64,000 bases of DNA from Candidatus Sulfotelmatobacter kueseliae (GTDB lineage: Bacteria; Acidobacteriota; Terriglobia; Terriglobales; Acidobacteriaceae), in NCBI GenBank assembly GCA_900290255.1, contig OMOD01000046.1:53391-117390 (forward strand), in the 5' to 3' direction. Of this stretch, positions 15,252 to 24,402 are shown piece after piece (the first letter of the stretch is position 1; each line of letters starts with the position of its first letter). A program made the position numbers and the translations under genes. The notes below the pieces were generated by a model. It was given only the letters and a program-made list of their open reading frames with translations. It was not told where the DNA came from and searched no databases.

Positions 15252-16295
15252 TTAGCAGGAACCGCGAGCCTTGCCGGTAGACTCACGCACGATCAACTCG
15301 GGTTCGATGGTGATCTCCGCCCGATATTTTTTCTTCCCTTCAATGCGTTCCAGCAGGCTCTGGGCAGCTACTTCTCCCATCCGTTTCAAAGGCTGTCTTA
15401 CCGTAGTTAGACTGGGAGTCTGCCACGCCGCGCTGGGAATGTCATCAAAGCCCATCACCGAAACATCCTGGGGAACGCGAAGCCCCTGTTCCTGAAAAGC
15501 CCGAATGGCGCCGATCGCGGAAATATCATTGTATGCAAACAACGCCGTGAACCGCTTCCTGCGCTCCAACAGCTGCTTGGCAAACGGATACCCTATCATC
15601 GGCGTCGGGTCGTCGCTGTCGAGTTGCACCACCAACTCGGGATCGATCTCCAGCCCAATCTCCCTGGCTACCCGGCAGATCGACTCCCACCGATCCTTCG
15701 AATCCGAGCTCGTGGGCTGGCCCTTCATAAAAGCGATGCGTTCGTGGGACAGTTCCTGCAAATGGCGGAGAGCCAAAACCGCAGCCCGCCCATGATCGAG
15801 GACAATGTTGGTGACTCCCTTTACTTTCTTGTGGCCGGCGACGGCCACCGTAGGCAACGCGGGCGGTTCATACACGGTCGTATCCACCGTGATGATACCC
15901 TCGACGCCGCGCTCGGAAAGGATGTGCGAGTATCGCTCCAGCAATTCAGGATCGTGGCGGTGAGCCACGGTCAGGAAGAAATAGTTGCGCTTCCTCAGGT
16001 ACTGCTCGATCCCACTGATGACCGCTGAGCCGTAGGCGTCGCCAATCTCTTCCGCAATCACTCCTACGGTATACGTCCGCTTGTTGCGCAGCGTGCGGGC
16101 AAAAAAATTCGCCCGGTAGTTGAGCTCCTTGGCCGCCGCGTGGATCCGATTCTTGGTGGCTGGTGGAATGGAGCGGGACGACGGCGCGTTGTTGAGAACC
16201 GCCGATACCGTGCCGGGAGTAAGCCCCAAGTGCTGGGCTACGGTTTTGAGTGTGACGACTGCTGGTTTCTTGCGAGAGCTCCTGTCCTGGCCCAT
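15252..16295 (-). CDS. LacI-family transcriptional regulator
   Basis: 347 residues from the ATG at 16295. The N-terminal helix-turn-helix reads VTLKTVAQHLGLTPGTVSAVLN, the classical LacI-type DNA-binding domain with the hinge helix region (YRANFFARTLRNKRT). The rest is a periplasmic-binding-like sugar-sensing domain ending in LLERIEGKKK and the usual ELIVREST tail. The ORF track starts at a GTG at 16343, which would overlap the upstream transporter stop by 23 bases; the ATG at 16295 is the likelier start. The upstream FHS transporter gene is probably its target, since they are neighbours on one strand; the divergently transcribed glycosidase may be too. Confidence 0.92.
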   Translation of the reverse strand: MGQDRSSRKKPAVVTLKTVAQHLGLTPGTVSAVLNNAPSSRSIPPATKNRIHAAAKELNYRANFFARTLRNKRTYTVGVIAEEIGDAYGSAVISGIEQYLRKRNYFFLTVAHRHDPELLERYSHILSERGVEGIITVDTTVYEPPALPTVAVAGHKKVKGVTNIVLDHGRAAVLALRHLQELSHERIAFMKGQPTSSDSKDRWESICRVAREIGLEIDPELVVQLDSDDPTPMIGYPFAKQLLERRKRFTALFAYNDISAIGAIRAFQEQGLRVPQDVSVMGFDDIPSAAWQTPSLTTVRQPLKRMGEVAAQSLLERIEGKKKYRAEITIEPELIVRESTGKARGSC

Positions 16296-16320
16296 GATTT
16301 CACACCCCGAAGGGGCCTCG

Positions 16321-17679
16321 TCATCCTTTTGCGTAGCGCTCACTGTTTGGCCTGGACCCGCTCACGGCGTAGAACAGGATGTACAAATAGCAGAATGTTG
16401 CAACGATGAGTGCGTAGTGAATACCTTGGCCCCAGCTCAGTTCGCCTTGGGTCATCGTGGGATAGTGGGCGTGATTAATAGCGTCAGCAATCTTGCCGAC
16501 GATCCACGGAATTGCAGCTCCCCCCACAATTGCAGTGTTCAAGATGCCTGATCCATCGCCCGTAAGCTGCCCAAGCTCTGCGATACCGCTCGTGAAGATG
16601 CAGGGGAACATGATGGAGTTGAACAGGCCTACGGATAGGATGGACCACATCGCCACAGGTCCATTGGTGGCAACCGAAACTGCTACCAGCAGAGCCGTCA
16701 GGATGGCGCAGAACGCCAGCACCCGCGAAGTTTTCACCTTCTGGAGAACCGCCGATCCAATGAACCGGCCCACCATCGCTCCGAGCCAATAGACAGATAT
16801 GTATCGTGCAGCAACCGCCTTTGCTGCGAGGTAGCGAGCCGCAGGGTCCACCACATTCGACGCAAAATGTCCGATATTGTTCAGCGCGAGATAGTTGGAT
16901 ATTGAGCTACCTATCGCAACCTCGGCGCCAACATACACGAAGATTCCGACTGCGCCGAAAACCAGGTTCGGATGCTGCCACACGGAATCTCCGATTTTCT
17001 GGCCGATGCGATGCTCGGCGGCTTCCATTTTGGGGAGCCTGAAGACGGCAAACAATACTGCCAGCAGAACGAGAACAATCGCAAAGAAATAGACGTAGAG
17101 CTTCACTACCGCATCCTGCGATGCGCTTTGTGCCGCGGCGTTCACCGATTCTTTAAGGATCAGCCTGGCTCCGACCCAGGGGAAAACGGCAGTCCCGAGA
17201 GAGTTAAAAGCCTGGGTCAGGACCAACCGACTGGAAGCGGTTTCGGGCCTGCCCAGCACGGCTACATAGGGATTCGCCGCAACTTGCAGCACTGTGATGC
17301 CGGCGGCGAGGATCAACAAAGCTGTCAAGAAAAAGGGGAAAGACGGGATCTTCGCCGCCGGATAAACCAACAGGCAAGCCGCAACCATGGTGCTCAGCCC
17401 CACGATAATCGCCCGTTTGTATCCGATCCAGTCGATGATCCTCGCCGACGGAATAGAGAAAACAAAATAGGCGAAAAAAAACGCCGTTTGAATCAGAAAA
17501 CTCTGAGCCAGGTTTAAGTTGAAAACGTTTTGCGCGAAAGGAATCAGTACGTCATTGAGCGACGTCAGCGATCCCCATATGAAGAACAGTGTCGTCAAAA
17601 CAGCCAGCGGAGCACGGTAGTCCTGCTTGGTTCGGGGTGCGGTTACCGTTGTGGAGGTATTGGGGGCTGTCATTGCCAT
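16321..17679 (-). CDS. FHS-family sugar:proton symporter (FucP-like)
   Basis: 452 residues, about 12 membrane segments. The N-terminus has the family pattern FIWGSLTSLNDVLIPFAQ, and QVAANPYVAVLGRPETASSRLVLTQAFNSLGT follows TM5; both are characteristic of the FucP/GluP group that takes up fucose, glucose or galactose with protons. Substrate cannot be fixed by sequence alone. Gene order LacI regulator, FHS transporter and, divergently, a secreted glycosidase suggests a sugar released outside the cell is imported here. The stop lies 25 bases upstream of the regulator start, which suggests co-transcription of transporter and regulator. Confidence 0.9.
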   Translation of the reverse strand: MAMTAPNTSTTVTAPRTKQDYRAPLAVLTTLFFIWGSLTSLNDVLIPFAQNVFNLNLAQSFLIQTAFFFAYFVFSIPSARIIDWIGYKRAIIVGLSTMVAACLLVYPAAKIPSFPFFLTALLILAAGITVLQVAANPYVAVLGRPETASSRLVLTQAFNSLGTAVFPWVGARLILKESVNAAAQSASQDAVVKLYVYFFAIVLVLLAVLFAVFRLPKMEAAEHRIGQKIGDSVWQHPNLVFGAVGIFVYVGAEVAIGSSISNYLALNNIGHFASNVVDPAARYLAAKAVAARYISVYWLGAMVGRFIGSAVLQKVKTSRVLAFCAILTALLVAVSVATNGPVAMWSILSVGLFNSIMFPCIFTSGIAELGQLTGDGSGILNTAIVGGAAIPWIVGKIADAINHAHYPTMTQGELSWGQGIHYALIVATFCYLYILFYAVSGSRPNSERYAKG

Positions 17680-17740
17680 GAGTCCTGTATCCGTCCTTCA
17701 AGAGAAAGCCTGTAAACTGAGAACCTCGCATGATAGCATC

Positions 17741-17748
17741 GAACGTTC
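17741..17748. promoter_or_regulatory. Candidate LacI-type operator in divergent promoter region
   Basis: GAACGTTC is a perfect 8-bp palindrome with a central CG, as usual for LacI-family operators. It lies in the gap between the FHS transporter (minus strand) and the glycosidase (plus strand), 62 bases upstream of the transporter start. The arms do not extend beyond 4 bp each side, so the evidence is weak. No clear -35/-10 pair was found with it. Confidence 0.3.
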
Positions 17749-17874
17749 TTGAGCTTTGAGTTTTTCTTGGGGCGGAAACTGACTCCGTCCTCTACAAAAT
17801 CGTTCCTCTAGTTGCACATCATATTCCCTGCAGAGGCTCTGCGCAGGCGTAAACTCTTTCGTCAGGTCAAATTC

Positions 17875-20800
17875 ATGTTCAGACTCCCGGTCCTGGCTGT
17901 GGTTGCGCTCATTTCCCTCGCCGCTCAAACCTCACTCACGCAGGTCAGCATGCTCGGAACTGTGGTCTTCAGCGAACCTCATTTCCCGACAGCCGATTCC
18001 GCCTCGCCGTCTTCGCCGCAATTGACAGCAGCATTTCCTGAAGCGCAGTCCGCGGATGCTGACCACCTGCAATCCGCTCTGGCCGTGCCGTCTGTTCGGC
18101 TCCTGGTGCTCCCCTACGGCTCGGCGTTTCCCGAGGATGCCTGGCCGGCCATCAAGCAGTTTCTCGATCGCGGTGGTAATCTCCTCGTGCTCGGGGGCAT
18201 GCCTTTTACCCGCGCCGCCTACCGCGATCATGCCGAGTGGCGTCTGCGCGACTACAGCGTGCGTTTCGTCCGTCCGCTGATGATTGACCAGTACCAGCAG
18301 ACGCCTGGCTCCGACGGTTTCGAATTCCAGTCCAACCCCGAGGTGACACTGCAGCTTCATCCCTTTGCCTGGAAGCGCGCTTTCAGTCCGGTGATTCGCC
18401 TGAGCGCCGTGGATCTTTACAAGCGCGACGGGACCGCCGGTTCCATCGACGCGCGCCTCGACACGCTGGCGTGGGGCGCGAAGAACGGCCGCAAGCTCTC
18501 GGCGCCGGCCATTCAGGTGGACCACTACCGGGACGGATTCGATGGCGGCCGCTGGATCTTTGTGAATGCGGAACTCTCGCACCAGTTCTTCGAGGATGCC
18601 AGCCGGTTGCAATCGCTCGCGCAGCGCGCGTTGCAAGGTGCTGAAGAATTCACCGTTCGCCCCGTGCTGCCGCTTTACCTTCCCGGCGAACCGGTGGAAT
18701 TGGAGGTTCATTGGCATGCAGCGGAACCGCCGAAGGCCGCCCTGTCGGTGAAGGTCACAACCTTCCCCGAAGCACAACCGGCGAATCACGCGACCGTATC
18801 CGCCGCAATTCCTGCAAGCGCGCCAATCCTGCTGCCCGCACCGCAAAGCAAAGGGCTTTACATCGTCGAGGCGCAGTTGCTCGACGGCGACCAGGTTCGC
18901 GCCATCTACCATTCCGCATTCTGGATTCGCGACGAATCGTATCTCCGCTCTGGTCCTCGTCTTACCGTCAACCGCGATTACTTCGAACTCGATGCCCATC
19001 CCCTGGCCGTGGTGGGAACGACCTACATGTCGAGCGAGGTGCAGCGGTTGTTCTTCGATCATCCCAATGTTTACGTGTGGAACCAGGATCTGGCGCAGAT
19101 TCACGATGCCGGCCTGAATATGATCCGCACCGGATGGTGGACGGGCTGGGACAAATTCTGCGACGAGAACGGCCAGCCCTACGAGCGCACGCTGCGCACG
19201 CTCGAGGCCTACCTCATGACCGCCCGCAAGAATGGGTTGCCGGTGCAGTTTAACTTCTTCGCTTTTCTGCCCGACGCTCTCGGAGGCACGAATGCTTTTC
19301 TCGACCCGCAAGCGGTTCGCCGGCAGCAGACTCTGATTTCTTCCGTCGTCGCGCGCTTTCACGACGTGCCTTTTCTCGCCTGGGATCTCATCAACGAGCC
19401 GAGTTTTTCCCAGCATCTGTGGATCATGCGGCCGAACGGTGATCCCATCGAACTCGCGGAATGGAATCGCTGGCTCGGCGAGCGTTATCCCGATCGAGCC
19501 AGGCTCGCGGCATTGTGGAGCGTCCCTGCCGCGTCGCTGGAAGGGACCATCCCTTTACCTACGGACGATGAGTTTGCGCCGCGCGGCATGTACACCGGCG
19601 CGAACTCGCTCAAGATTCACGACTGTTTTCTTTTCGCGCAGGAGAAGTTCGTCGCATGGGTGCGCGCCCTGCGCGATGCGATTCGCGCCACCGGCTCCCA
19701 ACAACTCGTCACCATCGGCCAAGACGAAGGCGGCATTCAGGACCGCCTCTCGCCCGCATTCTGGGGAGCGTCGGTTGATTTCACCACGAATCATTCCTGG
19801 TGGCTGAACGACTACGTTCTATGGGATTCGCTCGCTGCCAAACAGCCCGGCCAAGCCATGCTGATTCAGGAAACCGGTCTGCAACGCGAACTCAATCTCG
19901 ACGAGGTCGCCCGCCGCACGCCGGAGAGCGAAGCCGCACTTCTGGAGCGCAAGGTGGCCATGTCATTCATTCAGGGTTCGGGTGCGATCGAATGGTTGTG
20001 GAACACGAACTCCTACATGACCGAAAGCAACGAAACGCCCATCGGCGCCGTGCGCACCGATTACACGGAGAAGCCGGAAGCCTCGGTCATGCGCGCCTTC
20101 GCGCAGTTCGCCCCGTCGTTACAGGATCACCTGCGCGATCCGCAGCTGCCTTCGATCGCAATCATCACCTCGCACGCCGCTCAATACTCGGCGATCGCCG
20201 AGTTCCAGCTGGAAGCTCAGCGCCGCGCCGTGCGCGCCCTGTCTTACGACGTTCATCTGCCTGCCTATATGATCGCCGAAAATCAGATTGAAAAGCTGGG
20301 TTCGCCGAAACTGGCAATTCTGCCTTCTCCGCAGGCGCTCGGCGAACCCGCATGGCAAGCGCTGTTGAAATATGTAGACGCGGGAGGGAATCTTCTCATC
20401 TCCGGCCCGGTGGATCGTGATGAGCACTGGCAGGTCGTGCACCGCGCGCTCGAACTCGAAATCCAGGGTCAGGCGGAGCCGCTGACTTACCACAACGCCA
20501 CGCTCCGCCTGGGGAACCGTTCGCTGGCCCTCGCGTTTGGCCAGATGCAGCAGAACGGGCTCGAAGCGCTGCGCTTTGACGACGGTTCCACTTTTAAGGA
20601 GATCCCCCGCGGGAAGGGGCGCATTTTCTGGGCCGCGTATCCGGTTGAACTCGCCGAAGACTTGCAATCGGCTGGGGCCGTTTACGCGTACGTGACCGGC
20701 GAGTTGAGCCTTGCACCACCCTTCACGCCGCAGTCGCCGCTTCCGGCCGGCGTGCTCGTCTTCCCCACTATGCTCGCGGATTCCGTGCTCTACATCTTCG

Positions 20801-20946
20801 TCTCCGATTCAGCTAATGACGCCGCGATCAGCCTGCGGGATCAGATTACGGGTGTGCCGATTTCGTTTAACTTGCCCGCGGAACACGCGGCAATCGCAGT
20901 GATTGGGAAGAAAGAAAAGAAAGTCGTCGCCAGGTACGGATTCTAG
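17875..20946 (+). CDS. Secreted clan-A glycoside hydrolase (GH42/GH5-like)
   Basis: About 1023 residues from the ATG at 17875, which begins a clean signal peptide (MFRLPVLAVVALISLAAQTSLTQ); the track's start at 17812 adds 21 charged residues before it and is less likely. The central TIM-barrel region carries AWDLINEPSF (acid/base Glu in NEP) and, later, LIQETGL (likely nucleophile Glu), fitting clan GH-A enzymes such as beta-galactosidases and mannanases. Upstream and downstream parts are beta-rich and include Rossmann-like segments (LLVLPYGSAFPEDAWPAIKQFLDRGGNLLVLGG and a similar later GGNLLISGPV) typical of the GH42 trimerisation-like domain. Substrate unknown. It is transcribed away from the FHS transporter and LacI regulator, and probably feeds that transporter with sugars. 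Confidence 0.85.
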   Translation: MFRLPVLAVVALISLAAQTSLTQVSMLGTVVFSEPHFPTADSASPSSPQLTAAFPEAQSADADHLQSALAVPSVRLLVLPYGSAFPEDAWPAIKQFLDRGGNLLVLGGMPFTRAAYRDHAEWRLRDYSVRFVRPLMIDQYQQTPGSDGFEFQSNPEVTLQLHPFAWKRAFSPVIRLSAVDLYKRDGTAGSIDARLDTLAWGAKNGRKLSAPAIQVDHYRDGFDGGRWIFVNAELSHQFFEDASRLQSLAQRALQGAEEFTVRPVLPLYLPGEPVELEVHWHAAEPPKAALSVKVTTFPEAQPANHATVSAAIPASAPILLPAPQSKGLYIVEAQLLDGDQVRAIYHSAFWIRDESYLRSGPRLTVNRDYFELDAHPLAVVGTTYMSSEVQRLFFDHPNVYVWNQDLAQIHDAGLNMIRTGWWTGWDKFCDENGQPYERTLRTLEAYLMTARKNGLPVQFNFFAFLPDALGGTNAFLDPQAVRRQQTLISSVVARFHDVPFLAWDLINEPSFSQHLWIMRPNGDPIELAEWNRWLGERYPDRARLAALWSVPAASLEGTIPLPTDDEFAPRGMYTGANSLKIHDCFLFAQEKFVAWVRALRDAIRATGSQQLVTIGQDEGGIQDRLSPAFWGASVDFTTNHSWWLNDYVLWDSLAAKQPGQAMLIQETGLQRELNLDEVARRTPESEAALLERKVAMSFIQGSGAIEWLWNTNSYMTESNETPIGAVRTDYTEKPEASVMRAFAQFAPSLQDHLRDPQLPSIAIITSHAAQYSAIAEFQLEAQRRAVRALSYDVHLPAYMIAENQIEKLGSPKLAILPSPQALGEPAWQALLKYVDAGGNLLISGPVDRDEHWQVVHRALELEIQGQAEPLTYHNATLRLGNRSLALAFGQMQQNGLEALRFDDGSTFKEIPRGKGRIFWAAYPVELAEDLQSAGAVYAYVTGELSLAPPFTPQSPLPAGVLVFPTMLADSVLYIFVSDSANDAAISLRDQITGVPISFNLPAEHAAIAVIGKKEKKVVARYGF

Positions 20947-20984
20947 AATTGGACTTTGGGTCGAGGAGGGCTTTAGCGCTGCGA

Positions 20985-21165
20985 TAAAGCCAGCGCAACC
21001 GTGGAAGAGCGGCCCTTCAGAGCCGCGTTTGGGCCGGGAATCTCGATGCCCTTTAGGGCTGGAGACTATTGTTCAGTTACGGGCGGGAAGTAACCCACCG
21101 GGGCTAAAGCCCTCTTTTCACAGCGCTTGACGCGGCGCTGGAGCGCCGCTCTTCCACGACTGCTT
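20985..21165. repeat. Interspersed palindromic repeats between GH and hypB
   Basis: The region holds GTGGAAGAGCGGCCCTTCAGAGCCGCG near 21000 and its inverted counterpart CGCGGCGCTGGAGCGCCGCTCTTCCAC near 21130-21157, with GGGGCTAAAGCCC between. Forms of the same GTGGAAGAGCGGC element occur inside tilS (35216, 36012) and at 50439 and 62465. No gene is visible. Converging genes on both sides. Confidence 0.65.
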
Positions 21166-21213
21166 CGTCCGTCGGAATAGAATCAATCGGATTCACGCAG
21201 ACCGACGGCCGCG

Positions 21214-21894
21214 CTACGTGCGCGCTACCGCTCGTTGCTCGGCCAATCTTTGGCCAAAGAAGTTCAAACATTCTTCCATTCCTTCGCCGGTTTTCGCCGA
21301 TACGCGGAAAATCTGCATTCCCGGCCGCACCGCCTGAATATTCGCCTGCGCGGCATTCCAGTCGAACTCCGCGGCGCTCGCCAGATCGTTCTTGGTGACG
21401 ACGGCAACGTCGGCACTGTTGAAGATCGTCGGATACTTCAGCGGCTTGTCTTCACCCTCGGTCACCGACATCAGCACCAGACGCAAATTCTCGCCCAGGT
21501 CATATGAAGATGGACACACCAGGTTCCCTACGTTCTCGATAAACAGGAAATCCAGTTCAGGCAGGTTCCAGCCTTGCATCGCGTTCTCGACCATCGCCGC
21601 CTCCAGATGGCAGAGCGTGCCGGTCGTGATCTGCTTTACCGGCGCCTTGCTTCGCGCCAGCCGGACGGCATCGTTCTCGGTCGCCAGATCCCCGACCAGC
21701 GCTGCCACGCGATATCGCGGCTGAAGTTCGGTGAGCGTCTTCTCCAGGAAAGTCGTCTTGCCTGAGCCCGGGCTTGAAACCAGGCTCACCACATAGACTC
21801 CCTTCGCGCGAAATTGTTCGCGCAAGGCACGCGCCATGATGTCGTTCTGCTTAAGAACATTTCGGCGCACTTCGACCAGGCGTGGCTCGCTCAT
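21214..21894 (-). CDS. hypB: Hydrogenase nickel incorporation GTPase HypB
   Basis: 226 residues from the ATG at 21894 (the track starts at 22086, which would overlap hypA almost fully). P-loop SSPGSGKTT, then VGDLATENDAVR, and the metal-binding TGTLCHLE segment with the conserved Cys-His of the G-domain. ENVGNLVCPSSYDLGE matches the family. It lacks the His-rich nickel-storing N-terminus seen in some species. HypB uses GTP hydrolysis to deliver nickel to hydrogenase (or urease) with HypA. The start overlaps the hypA stop (ATGA), so the two are translationally coupled. No hydrogenase structural gene is in the window. Confidence 0.95.
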   Translation of the reverse strand: MSEPRLVEVRRNVLKQNDIMARALREQFRAKGVYVVSLVSSPGSGKTTFLEKTLTELQPRYRVAALVGDLATENDAVRLARSKAPVKQITTGTLCHLEAAMVENAMQGWNLPELDFLFIENVGNLVCPSSYDLGENLRLVLMSVTEGEDKPLKYPTIFNSADVAVVTKNDLASAAEFDWNAAQANIQAVRPGMQIFRVSAKTGEGMEECLNFFGQRLAEQRAVART

Positions 21895-22238
21895 TCCTGC
21901 ACCTCCAAAGCGAAGACTTCCAGTTCCTTGCCCTGCAGAATGTCCCGGGTGGGCGCGCCGCATTCCGGACAGGCAAATGACTGTATCGAATCGAGCGCCC
22001 GCCGCTCGTGGCATTGCGGACAAAATACAACCACCGGAACGTCCTCCACGATCAGACGCGACCCTTCGAGCGCGGTGTCCTGGCACGCCATTTCATAGGA
22101 AAACACGAGCGCAGCCTTGACCACGCCGGAAAGCGCGCCCAGCCGCAGGTGGACAGCGCTCACCTGCAAGCCGCCCCGACGCTGAGCTTCTTCCAGTGCC
22201 GCGTCTACAATGCCCATCGCGATTGAGAGTTCGTGCAT
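21891..22238 (-). CDS. hypA: Hydrogenase nickel chaperone HypA
   Basis: 115 residues, full length. It begins with MHELSIAMGIVDAAL, whose His2 is the nickel ligand in the family. The zinc ribbon is formed by CPQCHERR and CPECGAP (two CxxC pairs about 25 residues apart). HypA works with HypB in nickel insertion into the NiFe-hydrogenase large subunit. The 4-base overlap with hypB makes a two-gene unit. Upstream lies a ~200-base intergenic region with an inverted repeat. Confidence 0.95.
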   Translation of the reverse strand: MHELSIAMGIVDAALEEAQRRGGLQVSAVHLRLGALSGVVKAALVFSYEMACQDTALEGSRLIVEDVPVVVFCPQCHERRALDSIQSFACPECGAPTRDILQGKELEVFALEVQE

Positions 22239-22284
22239 GTCCCACCGTGCATAATCTTACGCGATTGCCGGAGCGGCCGACCGA

Positions 22285-22412
22285 GAACGCATTCCTTTGC
22301 GCCCTTTGCGTAGCCTTCGCGAGCTTTGCGGTCCAAGTGTCTCCTGACGGGAACGAAACGGCTAGAAACCGCAAAGCGGGCAAAGACGTTTCGCGAAGGA
22401 CGCAAAGAAAGA
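22285..22412. repeat. Inverted repeat between hypA and the GH13 gene
   Basis: The left arm (ctttgcgcc...ttcgcgagctttgcgg) and the right arm (ccgcaaagcgggcaaag...cgcgaaggacgcaaag) are imperfect inverted copies separated by ~40 bases. The order of the pieces suggests a long imperfect hairpin. It lies between hypA, whose start is on its left, and the 3' end of the GH13 gene. No ORF of coding quality is found in this 209-base gap. Confidence 0.45.
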
Positions 22413-22447
22413 CAAGCCACTTCTGCCAGCGCATCAGATTGTTCCGA

Positions 22448-24148
22448 TCATTTCGCCAGCTGCCCGATGAATACTCCGAACGGCCCCAGGGTTACCGTTT
22501 CGCCTTTCGCCTCGGCCTTCTCCGTCGCCACCAGGCTCTTTACCCCAGAAAACCCTTTCTTGCTCAGATCAAAGCTCGCCGTCTGCTCCGTTCCCGACAT
22601 GTTCAGCGCGACCAGCACCGCCTGATCTTTGTACACGCGCAAATATGCGAGCACATTCTGATCGTTCTCATTCAGGGGCACGTAGCTCCCGTCCAAAAGC
22701 GCAGGGTTGGTGTGACGCAACTTCAGCACTTTCTTGTAGAACGACAGAACCGAGTCGGGATCCTTGGATTCATCGGCCACGTTGTGCGTCTTGTAGCTCG
22801 GCGGCACGGGAAGCCACGGCGTCGCCTTCGAGAAGCCTGCATTCTCGTTTTCGTTCCACTGCATGGGAGTGCGCTCGCCGTCCCGGCCTTTTTCCTCCGG
22901 CCAGCCGGTGATGCCTAGCGGATCTTTGACGTCTTCCTTGCGGGTGGGCGGGGTAGTCGTCATCCCGATTTCTTCGCCGTAATACATGATCGGCGTTCCG
23001 CGCAGGGTCAGATAAAGGCCGGCCATTACCTTTGCAATCTGATCATTGTGCGCGCCATCGCCATAGCGGTCGTAGGAGCGGACAATATCGTGGTTGCTGA
23101 TGACGAATGTCGGCCAGCCGGAAGCCGCATCCACGGCGGCGATCTGCTTGCGGAACTCTGCCGGCGACAGCTTGTTGACTGTGGCAAAGAGAAAATCCAT
23201 GGGCAACTGCAGCTCGTTGTTGCCGTCGCCATAGTAGCGGTTCAGTGCCACGATATCGTCGGTCCAGGTTTCGCCGATGAGCACCCCGTCGTATTCATCG
23301 GCGATTTTCCGCAATCCGCGCAGCACGTCATGCACCTCAGGCAGGTTGTCGTTGTACTTGTTTTCTTCGATGGGATCGCCGAGGGCGTTCTTGCCCGGGC
23401 GCTCGATCGGGTTGTCGTTCAGATCTGGATCTTCGAACAGCGTGTCTACCGCATCCAGGCGAAATCCGGAAACTCCGCGCTTGAGCCACCAGCGCTCGAC
23501 ATCGAACATCGCGTCTTTCACCGCCGGGTTGCGCCAGTTCAAGTCGGGCTGCGCCGCCTCAAAAAAGTGGTAGTAGTACTGGTTTGTCGTAGGATCGAAT
23601 GTCCAGGCCGGGCCCCCAAAATCCGAAACCCAATTGTTCGGTGGCTGGTCCGGTCCTTTTCCGTCGCGCCAGATGTACCAGTCGCGGTGCTCCGCCGTGC
23701 GTGATGACTTGGAATCCAGGAACCATTTGTGCTGGTCGGAAGTATGATTCACTACGAAATCGAGGATGATATGAATCCCGCGCTTCTTGGCCTCTTTGGC
23801 CAGCCTGTCGAAGTCCGCCAGCGTCCCGTACATGGGATCGACGTTTTCGTAGTCGGAAACGTCGTAGCCAAAATCCTTTTGCGGCGAAGGGAAGCAGGGC
23901 GAAATCCAGATCGCATCCACGCCCAGTTTCTTCAGATAATCCAGCTTCGATGTGATGCCGTTCAAATCGCCTACGCCATCGTTGTTGCTGTCGGCGAAGC
24001 TGCGCGGATAGACCTCATAAAAGACGGCGTTCTGCCACCATTGATGTCCCGCGGCGTCTGCCGCCTTACCGGAATTCTGGGCGCTGGCCGCAACCAGCGG
24101 GAGACACAGCAACCCGCAAACCAGCATCCAAAGGGATTTTCGATGCAT
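22448..24148 (-). CDS. Secreted GH13 alpha-glucosidase / alpha-amylase family enzyme
   Basis: About 566 residues from the ATG at 24148, where a signal peptide begins (MHRKSLWMLVCGLLCLPLVAASAQ). The track's 65-residue extension upstream is not supported. GH13 motifs: LDFVVNHTSDQH (region I), GFRLDAVDT (catalytic Asp nucleophile), LIGETWTDD (acid/base Glu), and FVISNHDIVRSYDR (transition-state Asp). WWQNAVFYEVYPRSFADSNNDGVGDLNGI is the typical start of oligo-1,6-glucosidase/alpha-glucosidase and trehalose-synthase-like members. It would hydrolyse alpha-glucans outside the cytoplasm. The glycogen phosphorylase gene at 4590 deals with the internal pool; there is no operon link. Confidence 0.93.
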   Translation of the reverse strand: MHRKSLWMLVCGLLCLPLVAASAQNSGKAADAAGHQWWQNAVFYEVYPRSFADSNNDGVGDLNGITSKLDYLKKLGVDAIWISPCFPSPQKDFGYDVSDYENVDPMYGTLADFDRLAKEAKKRGIHIILDFVVNHTSDQHKWFLDSKSSRTAEHRDWYIWRDGKGPDQPPNNWVSDFGGPAWTFDPTTNQYYYHFFEAAQPDLNWRNPAVKDAMFDVERWWLKRGVSGFRLDAVDTLFEDPDLNDNPIERPGKNALGDPIEENKYNDNLPEVHDVLRGLRKIADEYDGVLIGETWTDDIVALNRYYGDGNNELQLPMDFLFATVNKLSPAEFRKQIAAVDAASGWPTFVISNHDIVRSYDRYGDGAHNDQIAKVMAGLYLTLRGTPIMYYGEEIGMTTTPPTRKEDVKDPLGITGWPEEKGRDGERTPMQWNENENAGFSKATPWLPVPPSYKTHNVADESKDPDSVLSFYKKVLKLRHTNPALLDGSYVPLNENDQNVLAYLRVYKDQAVLVALNMSGTEQTASFDLSKKGFSGVKSLVATEKAEAKGETVTLGPFGVFIGQLAK

Positions 24149-24350
24149 TTGAGGATGACTCCAAGACTGAGGCTTTCGATAAATATTGAGTGTAACCTTT
24201 TCTGGATTGAAGTGCTCAGCAGGAAGGAGGCGCAGGCAGAGATTCGGGAGGCATTTCAAACTCCGGTTGATCCTCGCGACGAAAGCGAGGGAACCGCGCG
24301 CCCTGGAATTTCCGACAAATGCGAAGTCCGAATAGAACACCACTACAGAA

Positions 24351-24378
24351 AAACGGCAGGGCCGACCCCCTGCCGTTT
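24351..24378 (-). terminator. Intrinsic terminator of the HU gene
   Basis: AAACGGCAGGG pairs perfectly with CCCTGCCGTTT in an 11-bp stem. Read on the minus strand the stem is followed by a T-run (GCCGTTTTTCTG). It lies 25 bases after the HU stop. This is a standard factor-independent terminator. Confidence 0.8.
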
Positions 24379-24402
24379 CCCGACAATTTTGAGAATTTGG
24401 CC

